From: Streptomyces purpureus
Lineage (GTDB): Bacteria; Actinomycetota; Actinomycetes; Streptomycetales; Streptomycetaceae
DNA length: 64,000 nucleotides
Direction: 5' to 3'
Assembly (NCBI RefSeq): GCF_014648195.1
Contig: NZ_BMQQ01000017.1
Span: 90,937 to 154,936, forward strand
Position numbers and translations under genes: made by a program
Notes under the pieces: generated by a model
Database searches by the model: none
Told to the model about the DNA's origin: nothing
What the model saw: only the letters and a program-made list of their open reading frames with translations
Shown: positions 32,843 to 39,357 of the stretch, piece by piece
Position numbering within the stretch: position 1 is the stretch's first letter
Layout: each line of letters starts with the position of its first letter

Positions 32843-33917
32843 GGGCCACCTCCTTCTCGGTCTGCGGACCTGGCCGGTCGCAGGCCGTGGGCGGTCGCTG
32901 CTCGTCGCCGATGAAGCCGATCAGCCGGGACTGCGGTACGACTCCGACGAGCGTGCCGCGGTCGTCCTTGACGGCGACGGGGTGCGGCACGCGCGCGCTG
33001 ACCGCGCACACCTCGGCCACCGGCGTGCCGGGGGCGACCGACTCGCAGCCGCAGTCACCGGCGCCGGGCCGGAGCGGCGCGGTCATGACGGCCTCGGCGG
33101 TGAGCACGCGGGTGCGGTCGACGTCCTGGATGAAGGAGGCGACGTAGTCGTTGGCGGGGCGGACCAGGATGTCCTCGGCGGTACCGAGCTGGACTATCCG
33201 GCCGTCGCGCATGACGGCGATGGAGTCGCCCAGGCGCATGGCCTCGTTGAGGTCGTGGGTGATGAAGACGATCGTCTTCTTGAGCCGCTTCTGGAGCTCC
33301 AGGAGCTGGTCCTGCATGTCACGGCGGATCAGCGGGTCGAGGGCGCTGAACGACTCGTCCATCAGGAGCAGGTCGGCGTCGGTGGCGAGCGCGCGGGCCA
33401 GGCCCACACGCTGCTGCATACCGCCGGAGAGCTCGTCGGGCCAGGACTTCTCCCAGCCGGCCAGGCCGCACAGCTCCAGCGCCTCGGCGGCGCGGCGCTC
33501 CCGCTCGGACCGGGACACGCCCTGGACCTCCAGGCCGTAGGCGGCGTTCTCGAGCACGCTGCGGTGGGGGAAGAGGGCGAAGTGCTGGAAGACCATGCTG
33601 ATCTTGTTGGCGCGGACGGCACGCAGCTCGCGGGGGCTGAGCGCGGTGAGGTCCTGACCGTCGAAGAGGACGCGTCCGGCGGTCGGTTCGAGCAGGCCGT
33701 TCAGCATGCGCAGCAGGGTGGACTTGCCGGACCCCGACAGACCCATGACGACGAAGATCTGGCCCGGTTCGACGGTGAACGAGGCGTCGATCACCGCGGC
33801 GGTGGTCCCGTCGGCGCGCAGCTCGTCGCGGCCGATGCCGCCGTTGAGTTTGCCGACGGCTTCGTCGGGTCGTCTGCCGAACACCTTGAACAGGTGGTCG
33901 GCCTGGAGCCTGGACAC
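32835..33917 (-). CDS. quaternary-amine ABC transporter ATP-binding protein
   Basis: A 360-residue ATPase that powers the fused permease downstream. Walker A is GLSGSGKST, the Q-loop is in SMVFQHFALFPHRSV, the signature is LSGGMQQRVGLARAL, Walker B is LLLMDESFSALDP and the switch His is in FITHDLNEA. The C-terminal 100 residues (VAEVCAVSARVPHPVAV, GVVPQSRLIGFIG) look like a shortened CBS-type region, the ionic-strength sensor in OpuA; a Cys pair (GDCGCE) there is unusual. The GTG at 33917 has GAGGTG close upstream; another GTG two codons earlier is possible. It overlaps the next gene by eight bases. Confidence 0.93.
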   Translation of the reverse strand: MSRLQADHLFKVFGRRPDEAVGKLNGGIGRDELRADGTTAAVIDASFTVEPGQIFVVMGLSGSGKSTLLRMLNGLLEPTAGRVLFDGQDLTALSPRELRAVRANKISMVFQHFALFPHRSVLENAAYGLEVQGVSRSERERRAAEALELCGLAGWEKSWPDELSGGMQQRVGLARALATDADLLLMDESFSALDPLIRRDMQDQLLELQKRLKKTIVFITHDLNEAMRLGDSIAVMRDGRIVQLGTAEDILVRPANDYVASFIQDVDRTRVLTAEAVMTAPLRPGAGDCGCESVAPGTPVAEVCAVSARVPHPVAVKDDRGTLVGVVPQSRLIGFIGDEQRPPTACDRPGPQTEKEVAHA

Positions 33918-34117
33918 ATGCACCTCACGCGTAGAAACGAAAACGGCCCTCGCCGCTCTGGGACTTCGTCCTGGGGACCCCCACCCCCGCAGCCGGGCCG
34001 TGGAGCGGGACGGGTTCTGCCCGTGACTGCCCGGCACACCGCCTTCCCCACGGGAAATCCGGTGCCGGGCCCACTCCGGGCCCGCGCCTGCCCGGGGTTC
34101 GGACGGCGAAACGCAAA

Positions 34118-34133
34118 GGTGACGCAGATCACC
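34118..34133. promoter_or_regulatory. inverted repeat GGTGA-N6-TCACC, Crp-like
   Basis: The element lies between the divergent transporter operon and exonuclease gene, 39 bases before the latter. Its core GTG-N6-ATCAC matches the Streptomyces Crp motif except for one base. Operator role is inference. Confidence 0.4.
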
Positions 34134-34171
34134 GGCGGTGACTGTCAGTGGGGTGCGGCATCATCTGGGAT

Positions 34172-35092
34172 GTGACGCGACGCCTGATGCTCCTCGACAC
34201 CGCTTCCCTCTACTTCCGTGCCTATTTCGGGGTCCCGGACTCGGTCCGCGCGCCGGACGGCACTCCGGTCAACGCCGTGCGCGGGCTGCTGGACTTCATC
34301 GCCCGGCTCGTCCAGGACCACCACCCGGACGACCTGGTGGCTTGCATGGACGCCGACTGGCGGCCGCACTGGCGGGTGGAGCTGATCCCGTCGTACAAGG
34401 CGCACCGGGTGGCGGTGGAGACCCCGGCGGGCCCGGACGTGGAGGAGATCCCCGACACGCTCTCGCCGCAGGTGCCGGTGATCGAGGAGGTGCTCGACGC
34501 GCTGGGGATCGCCCGGGTGGGGGTCGCGGGGTACGAGGCGGACGACATCATCGGCACGCTCACGGGGCTGGCGGCGGGCCCGGTCGACATCGTCACGGGC
34601 GACCGCGATCTGTACCAGCTGGTGGACGACGCACGCGGGGTGCGGGTGCTGTATCCGCTCAAGGGCGTCGGAACGCTCCAGGCGACGGACGAGGCGTGGC
34701 TGCGCGACAAGTACGGGGTCGACGGCCCGGGGTACGCGGATCTGGCGCTGCTGCGCGGCGACCCGAGCGACGGCCTGCCGGGGGTGCCGGGGATCGGCGA
34801 GAAGACGGCCGCGAAGCTGCTGGAGGCCTTCGGCGACCTGGCGGGGATCATGGCCGCGGTGGACGACCCGAAGGCGAAGCTGACGCCGTCCCAGCGCAAG
34901 CGGCTGGACGAGGCGCGGCCGTACGTGGCGGTGGCACCGAAGGTGGTACGGGTGGCGGCGGACGCGCCGCTGCCCGACTTCGACCCCGCGCTGCCGACGG
35001 CGCCGCGCGATCCGGCGGCGCTGGAGAAGCTGGCGCAGCGGTGGGGGCTGGGCGGGGCGGTGCAGCGGCTGCTGACGACGCTGGAGCGGTGA
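34172..35092 (+). CDS. 5'-3' exonuclease (Pol I N-domain type)
   Basis: A 306-residue stand-alone flap/5'-3' exonuclease homologous to the N-terminal domain of DNA polymerase I. The metal-binding acidic residues are visible in LMLLDTASLYFRAYFGVP, ACMDADWRPHWR, GYEADDIIGTL and DIVTGDRDLYQLVDD. The helix-3-turn-helix DNA-binding motif is GLPGVPGIGEKTAAKLLEAFG. It would remove RNA primers or flaps alongside Pol I. The GTG at 34172 begins TRRLMLLD, matching homologues; a GTG eight codons upstream is possible but adds unrelated residues. It is divergent from the transporter operon. Confidence 0.92.
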   Translation: MTRRLMLLDTASLYFRAYFGVPDSVRAPDGTPVNAVRGLLDFIARLVQDHHPDDLVACMDADWRPHWRVELIPSYKAHRVAVETPAGPDVEEIPDTLSPQVPVIEEVLDALGIARVGVAGYEADDIIGTLTGLAAGPVDIVTGDRDLYQLVDDARGVRVLYPLKGVGTLQATDEAWLRDKYGVDGPGYADLALLRGDPSDGLPGVPGIGEKTAAKLLEAFGDLAGIMAAVDDPKAKLTPSQRKRLDEARPYVAVAPKVVRVAADAPLPDFDPALPTAPRDPAALEKLAQRWGLGGAVQRLLTTLER

Positions 35093-35187
35093 CGGTTGGC
35101 GGGGGCGGACGCGGGGGCGGGGCTCGCGCACTCCCCTGGGTGAATCCGGATGAAAGCGGTCGACCGTGAAACTCCCGGCGCGAAGTG

Positions 35188-35206
35188 TTAGCTTAGGCAA
35201 GCCTAA
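35188..35206. promoter_or_regulatory. iron box (DmdR/IdeR-type operator)
   Basis: TTAGCTTAGGCAAGCCTAA matches the 19-bp DmdR1/IdeR consensus (TTAGGTTAGSCTAACCTAA) at all but about three positions. It lies 26 bases before the siderophore-interacting protein gene, so that gene should be repressed by iron. Confidence 0.85.
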
Positions 35207-35231
35207 GTGACCACAGTCAGGGGAGAGCGCC

Positions 35232-36077
35232 GTGGCAGATCAGCCGGCCCGTAAGGCACCGCAGGCCCGCGAGGCGCGCGTGGTGCGCACGGAGCGGATC
35301 ACCCCGCACATGGTGCGGGTGGTCCTCGGGGGTGAGGGGCTGGCGACCTTCGGTGCCGGCGAGTTCACCGACCACTACGTCAAGCTGCTCTTCGCGGCGG
35401 AGGGGGTCAGCTACCCCGAGCCGTTCGACATGGAGCGGATCCGCACGGAGTTCCCCCGCGACCAGTGGCCCACCACCCGTACGTACACGGTGCGGGCCTG
35501 GGACGCCCTGCACCGCGAGCTGACCATCGACTTCGTCGTCCACGGCGACGAGGGCCTGGCCGGCCCCTGGGCCGCAAAGGCCCAGCCGGGCGACGTGATC
35601 CGCTTCCTCGGCCCCGGCGGCGGCTACACCCCCGACCCGCACGCCGACTGGCACCTCCTCGCGGGCGACGAGAGCGCGCTCCCCGCGATCGCGGTGGCGC
35701 TGGAACGCCTGCCGGAGGGCGCGCTGGTCCACGCCTTCGTGGAGGTGGCGGGCCCGGAGGAGGAGCAGAAACTCCGCACGGCCGCGGGCATCACCCCCAC
35801 CTGGCTCCACCGCGGCGCCCGCCCGCCCGGCGAGGCCCTCCTCGCCGCGGTCCGCGCCCTGGGCTTCCCCCCGGGCGACGTCCACGCCTTCGTCCACGGC
35901 GAGGCCGGCGTGGTGAAGGACCTCCGCCGCCACCTCCGCCTGGAACGCGAGGTCCCGCGCGACCGCCTGTCGATCTCGGGCTACTGGCGCCTGGGCCAGA
36001 CGGACGAGGCCTGGCGCGCGGTGAAGCGCGAATGGAACGACCAGGTGGAACGCGAACAGGAGACGCCGAGCGCCTGA
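35232..36077 (+). CDS. siderophore-interacting FAD-linked ferric reductase
   Basis: A 281-residue cytosolic flavoprotein of the SIP/ViuB family that releases iron from imported ferric siderophores by reduction. The FAD-binding barrel shows RITPHMVRVVLGGEGL, FTDHYVKLLFA, the RTYTVRAWD flavin-contact motif and DFVVHGDEGLAGPWAAKAQPGD. The C-terminal SIP domain has LLAGDESALPAIAVALERLP and ends with SISGYWRLGQTDEAWR. The gene is probably single; the upstream iron box (35188-35206) explains its control. GTG start with GGGGAGA upstream. Codon use in the second half is extremely GC-rich. Confidence 0.95.
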   Translation: MADQPARKAPQAREARVVRTERITPHMVRVVLGGEGLATFGAGEFTDHYVKLLFAAEGVSYPEPFDMERIRTEFPRDQWPTTRTYTVRAWDALHRELTIDFVVHGDEGLAGPWAAKAQPGDVIRFLGPGGGYTPDPHADWHLLAGDESALPAIAVALERLPEGALVHAFVEVAGPEEEQKLRTAAGITPTWLHRGARPPGEALLAAVRALGFPPGDVHAFVHGEAGVVKDLRRHLRLEREVPRDRLSISGYWRLGQTDEAWRAVKREWNDQVEREQETPSA

Positions 36078-36692
36078 GGCGGCGGGCGGGGGCCGCTGGC
36101 GGGCGGCCGGGGTCGCCCCCGGACGAGGAGCCGCGTGCGGGCCGGGGCAGCTTCTGGGGCCGCCCCCAAATCCGAGGCGGCGAGCTTCTCCCGGACGGGA
36201 GCCGCGGCGGCGGCCGCTGCCCTGGGCCGGGGCCGGCTTCAGGCGCGGCCGACGCTTCTCCGCACGGGCCCCCGCGGTGCGTTGCCGCAGGCGGGCGACT
36301 GCCGATGGTCCGGGAGCCGCATCGCAGGCGTCCCGGACGGGAGCCGCGGCACGGCCGCTGCCCTGGGCCGGGGCCGGCTTCAGGCGCGGCGGCAGGCCGG
36401 AGGCAGCCCCCGCCCGAGGCGGCGAGCTCCCTCGGCCAAAGAGCCGCGTGAGGCCGCCGGCCGGTCGGGACCGACCCCGCCCCAGGCGGCAGGCCTACCG
36501 GACGAGGAGCCGTGGCACGGTCGCTGCCCCGATCCGCGGCTGCCGCGTCACGGCCGACGCTTCTCCGCACGGGCCGCGCCGCGCGTCGCACGCCCGCCTT
36601 TGGCTGCGGCCTTCCCCCGCCCCGGGTCGGTGACCGCCGCCACCGCACCCCCGTGCCGGCCCGGCGGGCGTGAGCCGGCGGGCCCCCCGACC
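36078..36692. repeat. 615-bp GC-rich repeat island without genes
   Basis: No believable gene is present; the long frames here are unbroken only because AT-rich stop codons are rare. A 60-bp block (start TCCCGGACGGGAGCCGCGGC) occurs almost identically at 36189-36249 and 36331-36390. A second block (GGCCGACGCTTCTCCGCACG) occurs near 36248 and 36551. A shorter element GGACG-GGAGCCG recurs at about 36119, 36192, 36334 and 36499. The spacing is irregular. It lies between the 3' ends of two convergent genes. Confidence 0.7.
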
Positions 36693-37397
36693 TCAGCCGG
36701 GTCGGCCGGCCGTGTCCGCGTCGGGGCCCGGGGCCGGGGGCGCCCCCTCCGGCCCGGGGGAGGCCTCCGTAAGCGTGCCGAAGAGGCGGGCCGAGGCGTC
36801 GATGTGGGCGAGTCTGCGCAGGGCGCCGAAGATGGCGTCGCCGAGGACCGTGCCGATGACCGTGCTCTCCACCAGGTCCTCCCGGGCCACGCTGTGGGCG
36901 ACGTACGCGAGGTCCGCGTCCGCGACGCGTTCGGCCGCGTCCGCGTACGTGTCCAGGACCGTCGTGAACTCCGCGTGCCCGACTTCCGCGAGCGCCGCCA
37001 GCGCCACCGCCAGCGCCTCCCCCGCCTGACCGCCCGCCGCCGCACGCCACCCGCGCCGCTCGATCAGCTGCTCGACCGCCGCGCGCGACGCGGCGATCCC
37101 CGGCCCCGGCTCGTCGGTGTACCGGGGCACGACCCGGTTCGCGGCGGCCCCCAGCATCTCGTGCACCGGACGCTCGCGGTCGTCGATCGCGGCCAGCACC
37201 TCCCTGATGCCCGCCACCGACAGCCCCCCGATGTCGATCAGGGCCCGGATCAACTTCAGGCGGCGTTCGTGCGTCGCGTCGTACGAGGCCTGGTTCGGGC
37301 TCGTCAACTGCCCGGCCGGCAGCAGCCCTTCCCGTACGTAGTACTTGATCGTCGGGACCGAGACCCCGGTCCTGCGACTCAACTCGCCGATACGCAC
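36693..37397 (-). CDS. MerR-family transcriptional regulator
   Basis: A 234-residue regulator. Residues 1-70 are a MerR winged helix (VRIGELSRRTGVSVPTIKYY, REGLLPAG, NQASYDATHERRLKLIRALI). A helix follows, then a mostly helical effector domain of about 150 residues without the Cys of metal sensors (REDLVESTVIGTVLGDAIFG, LAHIDASARLFG), so an organic or membrane-related signal is likely. The GTG at 37397 is preferred because AGGAAGG precedes it and it starts at the conserved RIGEL; a TTG nine codons upstream is the alternative. Divergent from two membrane protein genes with two inverted repeats between. Confidence 0.9.
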   Translation of the reverse strand: MRIGELSRRTGVSVPTIKYYVREGLLPAGQLTSPNQASYDATHERRLKLIRALIDIGGLSVAGIREVLAAIDDRERPVHEMLGAAANRVVPRYTDEPGPGIAASRAAVEQLIERRGWRAAAGGQAGEALAVALAALAEVGHAEFTTVLDTYADAAERVADADLAYVAHSVAREDLVESTVIGTVLGDAIFGALRRLAHIDASARLFGTLTEASPGPEGAPPAPGPDADTAGRPG

Positions 37398-37442
37398 GCC
37401 GCGTTCACCTTCCTGTTCTTGCAAACCCGCCCCCCATCATAG

Positions 37443-37480
37443 ATAGTCCCACTATCAGATAGCGGTAAGCGCCGCTATCC
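37443..37480. promoter_or_regulatory. double inverted repeat, MerR operator candidate
   Basis: GATAGT-CCC-ACTATC (37443-37457) and GATAGCGG-TAAGCG-CCGCTATC (37459-37480) are two perfect inverted repeats side by side in the divergent promoter region of the MerR gene and the 331-residue membrane protein gene. All four arms carry GATAG, suggesting sites for a dimeric regulator. Confidence 0.65.
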
Positions 37481-37501
37481 ATTCGCTTTCGGGGGTGCTC
37501 C

Positions 37502-38497
37502 ATGTCCACTGCCGGACCTCTGTCGTCCTGGCACCGGCCGCTCGTCTGGTTCGCCGGCTCAATGGTCGTGATGACGTTCGTCTCGATCGGGGGGCTGATC
37601 GTCGACGACCGTGTGCTGACCGGCGCGCCGATCTGGTTCAAGCCGTTGAAGTTCTCGGTCTCCTTCGTCGCGTACGCGCTCTCACTCGCCTGGATGCTGT
37701 CCCTGCTCACCCGTGCCCGCCGCGTCGGCTGGTGGGCGGGCACGGTCGTGGTCGTCGCGAGCGCCGTCGAGATGGTCCTCATCACCACGCAGGTCTTCCG
37801 GGGCAAGCGCAGCCACTTCAACGTCGCCACCCCGTTCGACTCCGCGATCTTCAACGCCATGGGCATCACCGTCGCCGTGCTGTGGGGCGGTGCGCTGGTC
37901 ATCGCGATCCTGCTCTTCCGGGCCCGGATCGCGGACCGGGCCTCGGCGTGGGCCGTACGCCTCGGCGCGGTCATCGCCCTCGCGGGCGCGGGCGTCGGGT
38001 TCCTGATGACGCAGCCGACGCCGGAGCAGCGCGCGGCGGGCGGCCGCGACGGCTCGGACTTCGTCGGCGCGCACAGCGTCGGCGTGGCCGACGGCGGGCC
38101 GTCCATGCCCCTCACCGGCTGGTCGACGACCGGCGGCGACCTGCGGATCGGCCACTTCGTCGGCATGCACGCCCTGCAGGCCCTGCCGCTGGTCCTGCTG
38201 CTCCTGGCCGCGCTGGCGCCGCGCTTCACCCGGCTGCGCGACGACCGCGTCCGCACGCGCATGACGCTGCTGGCGGCGGGGACGTACGCGGCGCTCTTCC
38301 TGCTGGTCACATGGCAGGCGCTGCGCGGCCAGTCCCTGATCCACCCGGACGCGCCGACCCTCACCACACTGGCGCTGATCCTGGCCGGTGCGGCGGCGGC
38401 GAGCTGGGCGTCGGTGGCCGTACGGGGCCGGCCGCCGGTCGACACGGCCACGGCCCCCGCCACCAACTCCGGCACCAAGACAGGGGTATCGGCATGA
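37502..38497 (+). CDS. multi-pass membrane protein, unknown function
   Basis: A 331-residue protein with seven or eight hydrophobic helices (for example PLVWFAGSMVVMTFVSIGGL and LKFSVSFVAYALSLAWMLSL). The central loop contains DGSDFVGAHSVGVADGGPSM. Conserved polar residues in the helices (KPLKFS, GHFVGMHALQALPLVLLLL) hint at a heme- or ligand-binding membrane domain, but I do not recognise a family with certainty. The ATG has GGGGGTG upstream. It forms a translationally coupled pair with the ABA4-like gene (4-bp ATGA overlap) and is divergent from a MerR regulator that probably controls both. Confidence 0.8.
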   Translation: MSTAGPLSSWHRPLVWFAGSMVVMTFVSIGGLIVDDRVLTGAPIWFKPLKFSVSFVAYALSLAWMLSLLTRARRVGWWAGTVVVVASAVEMVLITTQVFRGKRSHFNVATPFDSAIFNAMGITVAVLWGGALVIAILLFRARIADRASAWAVRLGAVIALAGAGVGFLMTQPTPEQRAAGGRDGSDFVGAHSVGVADGGPSMPLTGWSTTGGDLRIGHFVGMHALQALPLVLLLLAALAPRFTRLRDDRVRTRMTLLAAGTYAALFLLVTWQALRGQSLIHPDAPTLTTLALILAGAAAASWASVAVRGRPPVDTATAPATNSGTKTGVSA

Positions 38498-38961
38498 CGA
38501 GCTTCCTCTTCGACCTCGCCTTCTGGCTCGCCGCGCCGTTCTGGCTACTGATGATCTCCGCCCCACGCTGGCCCTGGACCCTGCGCGTCGCCGCCTCGCC
38601 ACTGACCGTCCTGCCGATCCTCGCCGTCTATCTCGCCCTGGCGATACCGGTGTTCCCGGAGCTGTGGGCAGCGGTGAGCCGCCCGTCGCTCGAAGGCTTC
38701 CGCGACCTGACGGCACACGCGGACGGCGCGGGCGCGGTCTGGGCACAGGTCATCGCCTGGGATCTGCTGCTGGGCCAGTGGATGTTCCTCGAGTCCCGGC
38801 GCCTCGGCCTCTCCCCCCTGCTGATGGGCCCCCTGCTGCTCCTCACCATCCTCCTCTCCCCCGTCGGCCTGCTGCTCTTCCTCGCGGTACGGGCCACGGC
38901 GGCCCGGACGGCGGCCCGACCAGGCGCAACCGACCGCCCCTCACCCGCGCGGAGCACCTGA
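38494..38961 (+). CDS. ABA4-like (DUF4281) membrane protein
   Basis: A 155-residue protein with four hydrophobic helices. It fits the ABA4-like/DUF4281 family: LAAPFWLLMISAPRWPWT, LTAHADGAGAVWAQVIAWDL, GQWMFLESRRLGLSPLLMGP and LLSPVGLLLFL. The plant relative takes part in neoxanthin formation; bacterial function is unknown. The ATG overlaps the previous stop by four bases, so it is made together with the preceding membrane protein. The Ala/Arg-rich tail after residue 135 is not conserved in kind. Confidence 0.85.
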   Translation: MTSFLFDLAFWLAAPFWLLMISAPRWPWTLRVAASPLTVLPILAVYLALAIPVFPELWAAVSRPSLEGFRDLTAHADGAGAVWAQVIAWDLLLGQWMFLESRRLGLSPLLMGPLLLLTILLSPVGLLLFLAVRATAARTAARPGATDRPSPARST

Positions 38962-39050
38962 ACCTCTCGCACCGGCCTGCGCTGTGAATACCTGGGGAGC
39001 GGGCGTACGCACCCTGCCGCGCCCCCGATCGGCGAAGGTGAGGAGCCGTC

Positions 39051-39194
39051 ATGGCGAAGAAGAGCGCCAAGGAGCGGGCCGAGGAAGAGCGGCGGAAGTT
39101 GCAGGACGAGAAGCGGGCGGCGGAGGTGCAGGAGGAGAGGGCCGCCGAGCAGGCGGAGGATGAGCCGCCGGAGCCCGGGAGCCGGGGATCGTAG
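39051..39194 (+). CDS. 47-residue charged coiled-coil protein
   Basis: A short gene for MAKKSAKERAEEERRKLQDE and a further 27 residues, almost entirely Lys, Arg, Glu and Ala, then a Pro/Gly-rich end. It should be one long soluble helix. The ATG has GAGGAG eight bases upstream and codon use is normal, with G or C in nearly every third position. No function is known to me. It sits alone between the ABA4-like gene and the tandem terminator repeat. Confidence 0.65.
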   Translation: MAKKSAKERAEEERRKLQDEKRAAEVQEERAAEQAEDEPPEPGSRGS

Positions 39195-39230
39195 ACCGTC
39201 TCCCGGAGAGTGACCGTCGGCGCACGGGGA

Positions 39231-39264
39231 AGGGCCCCGCGGAACATGTCGTCCGCGGGGCCCT
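39231..39264. terminator. terminator hairpin, outer copy
   Basis: AGGGCCCCGCGGA (39231-39243) pairs perfectly with TCCGCGGGGCCCT (39252-39264) around an eight-base loop. It lies between the convergent 47-residue gene and helY and can serve both strands. Confidence 0.75.
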
Positions 39265-39296
39265 CTCGTGTGCAGGCGTACGGCTGCCGTCACAGA

Positions 39297-39330
39297 AGGG
39301 CCCCGCAGAACGTGTCGTCCGCGGGGCCCT
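39297..39330. terminator. terminator hairpin, inner copy
   Basis: Second copy of the same hairpin, AGGGCCCCGCAGA (39297-39309) with TCCGCGGGGCCCT (39318-39330); one position of the stem is mismatched. It is 27 bases beyond the helY stop. Confidence 0.75.
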
Positions 39331-39357
39331 CTCGTGTGCGGGCGTACGCGGCTGGCG

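Noticed and set aside
35791..37050. Long Gly/Arg-rich minus-strand frame across the repeat island
   Set aside because: It overlaps the siderophore-interacting gene and the MerR gene in wrong frames, lacks a ribosome binding site and owes its length to the scarcity of stop codons in repeat DNA.
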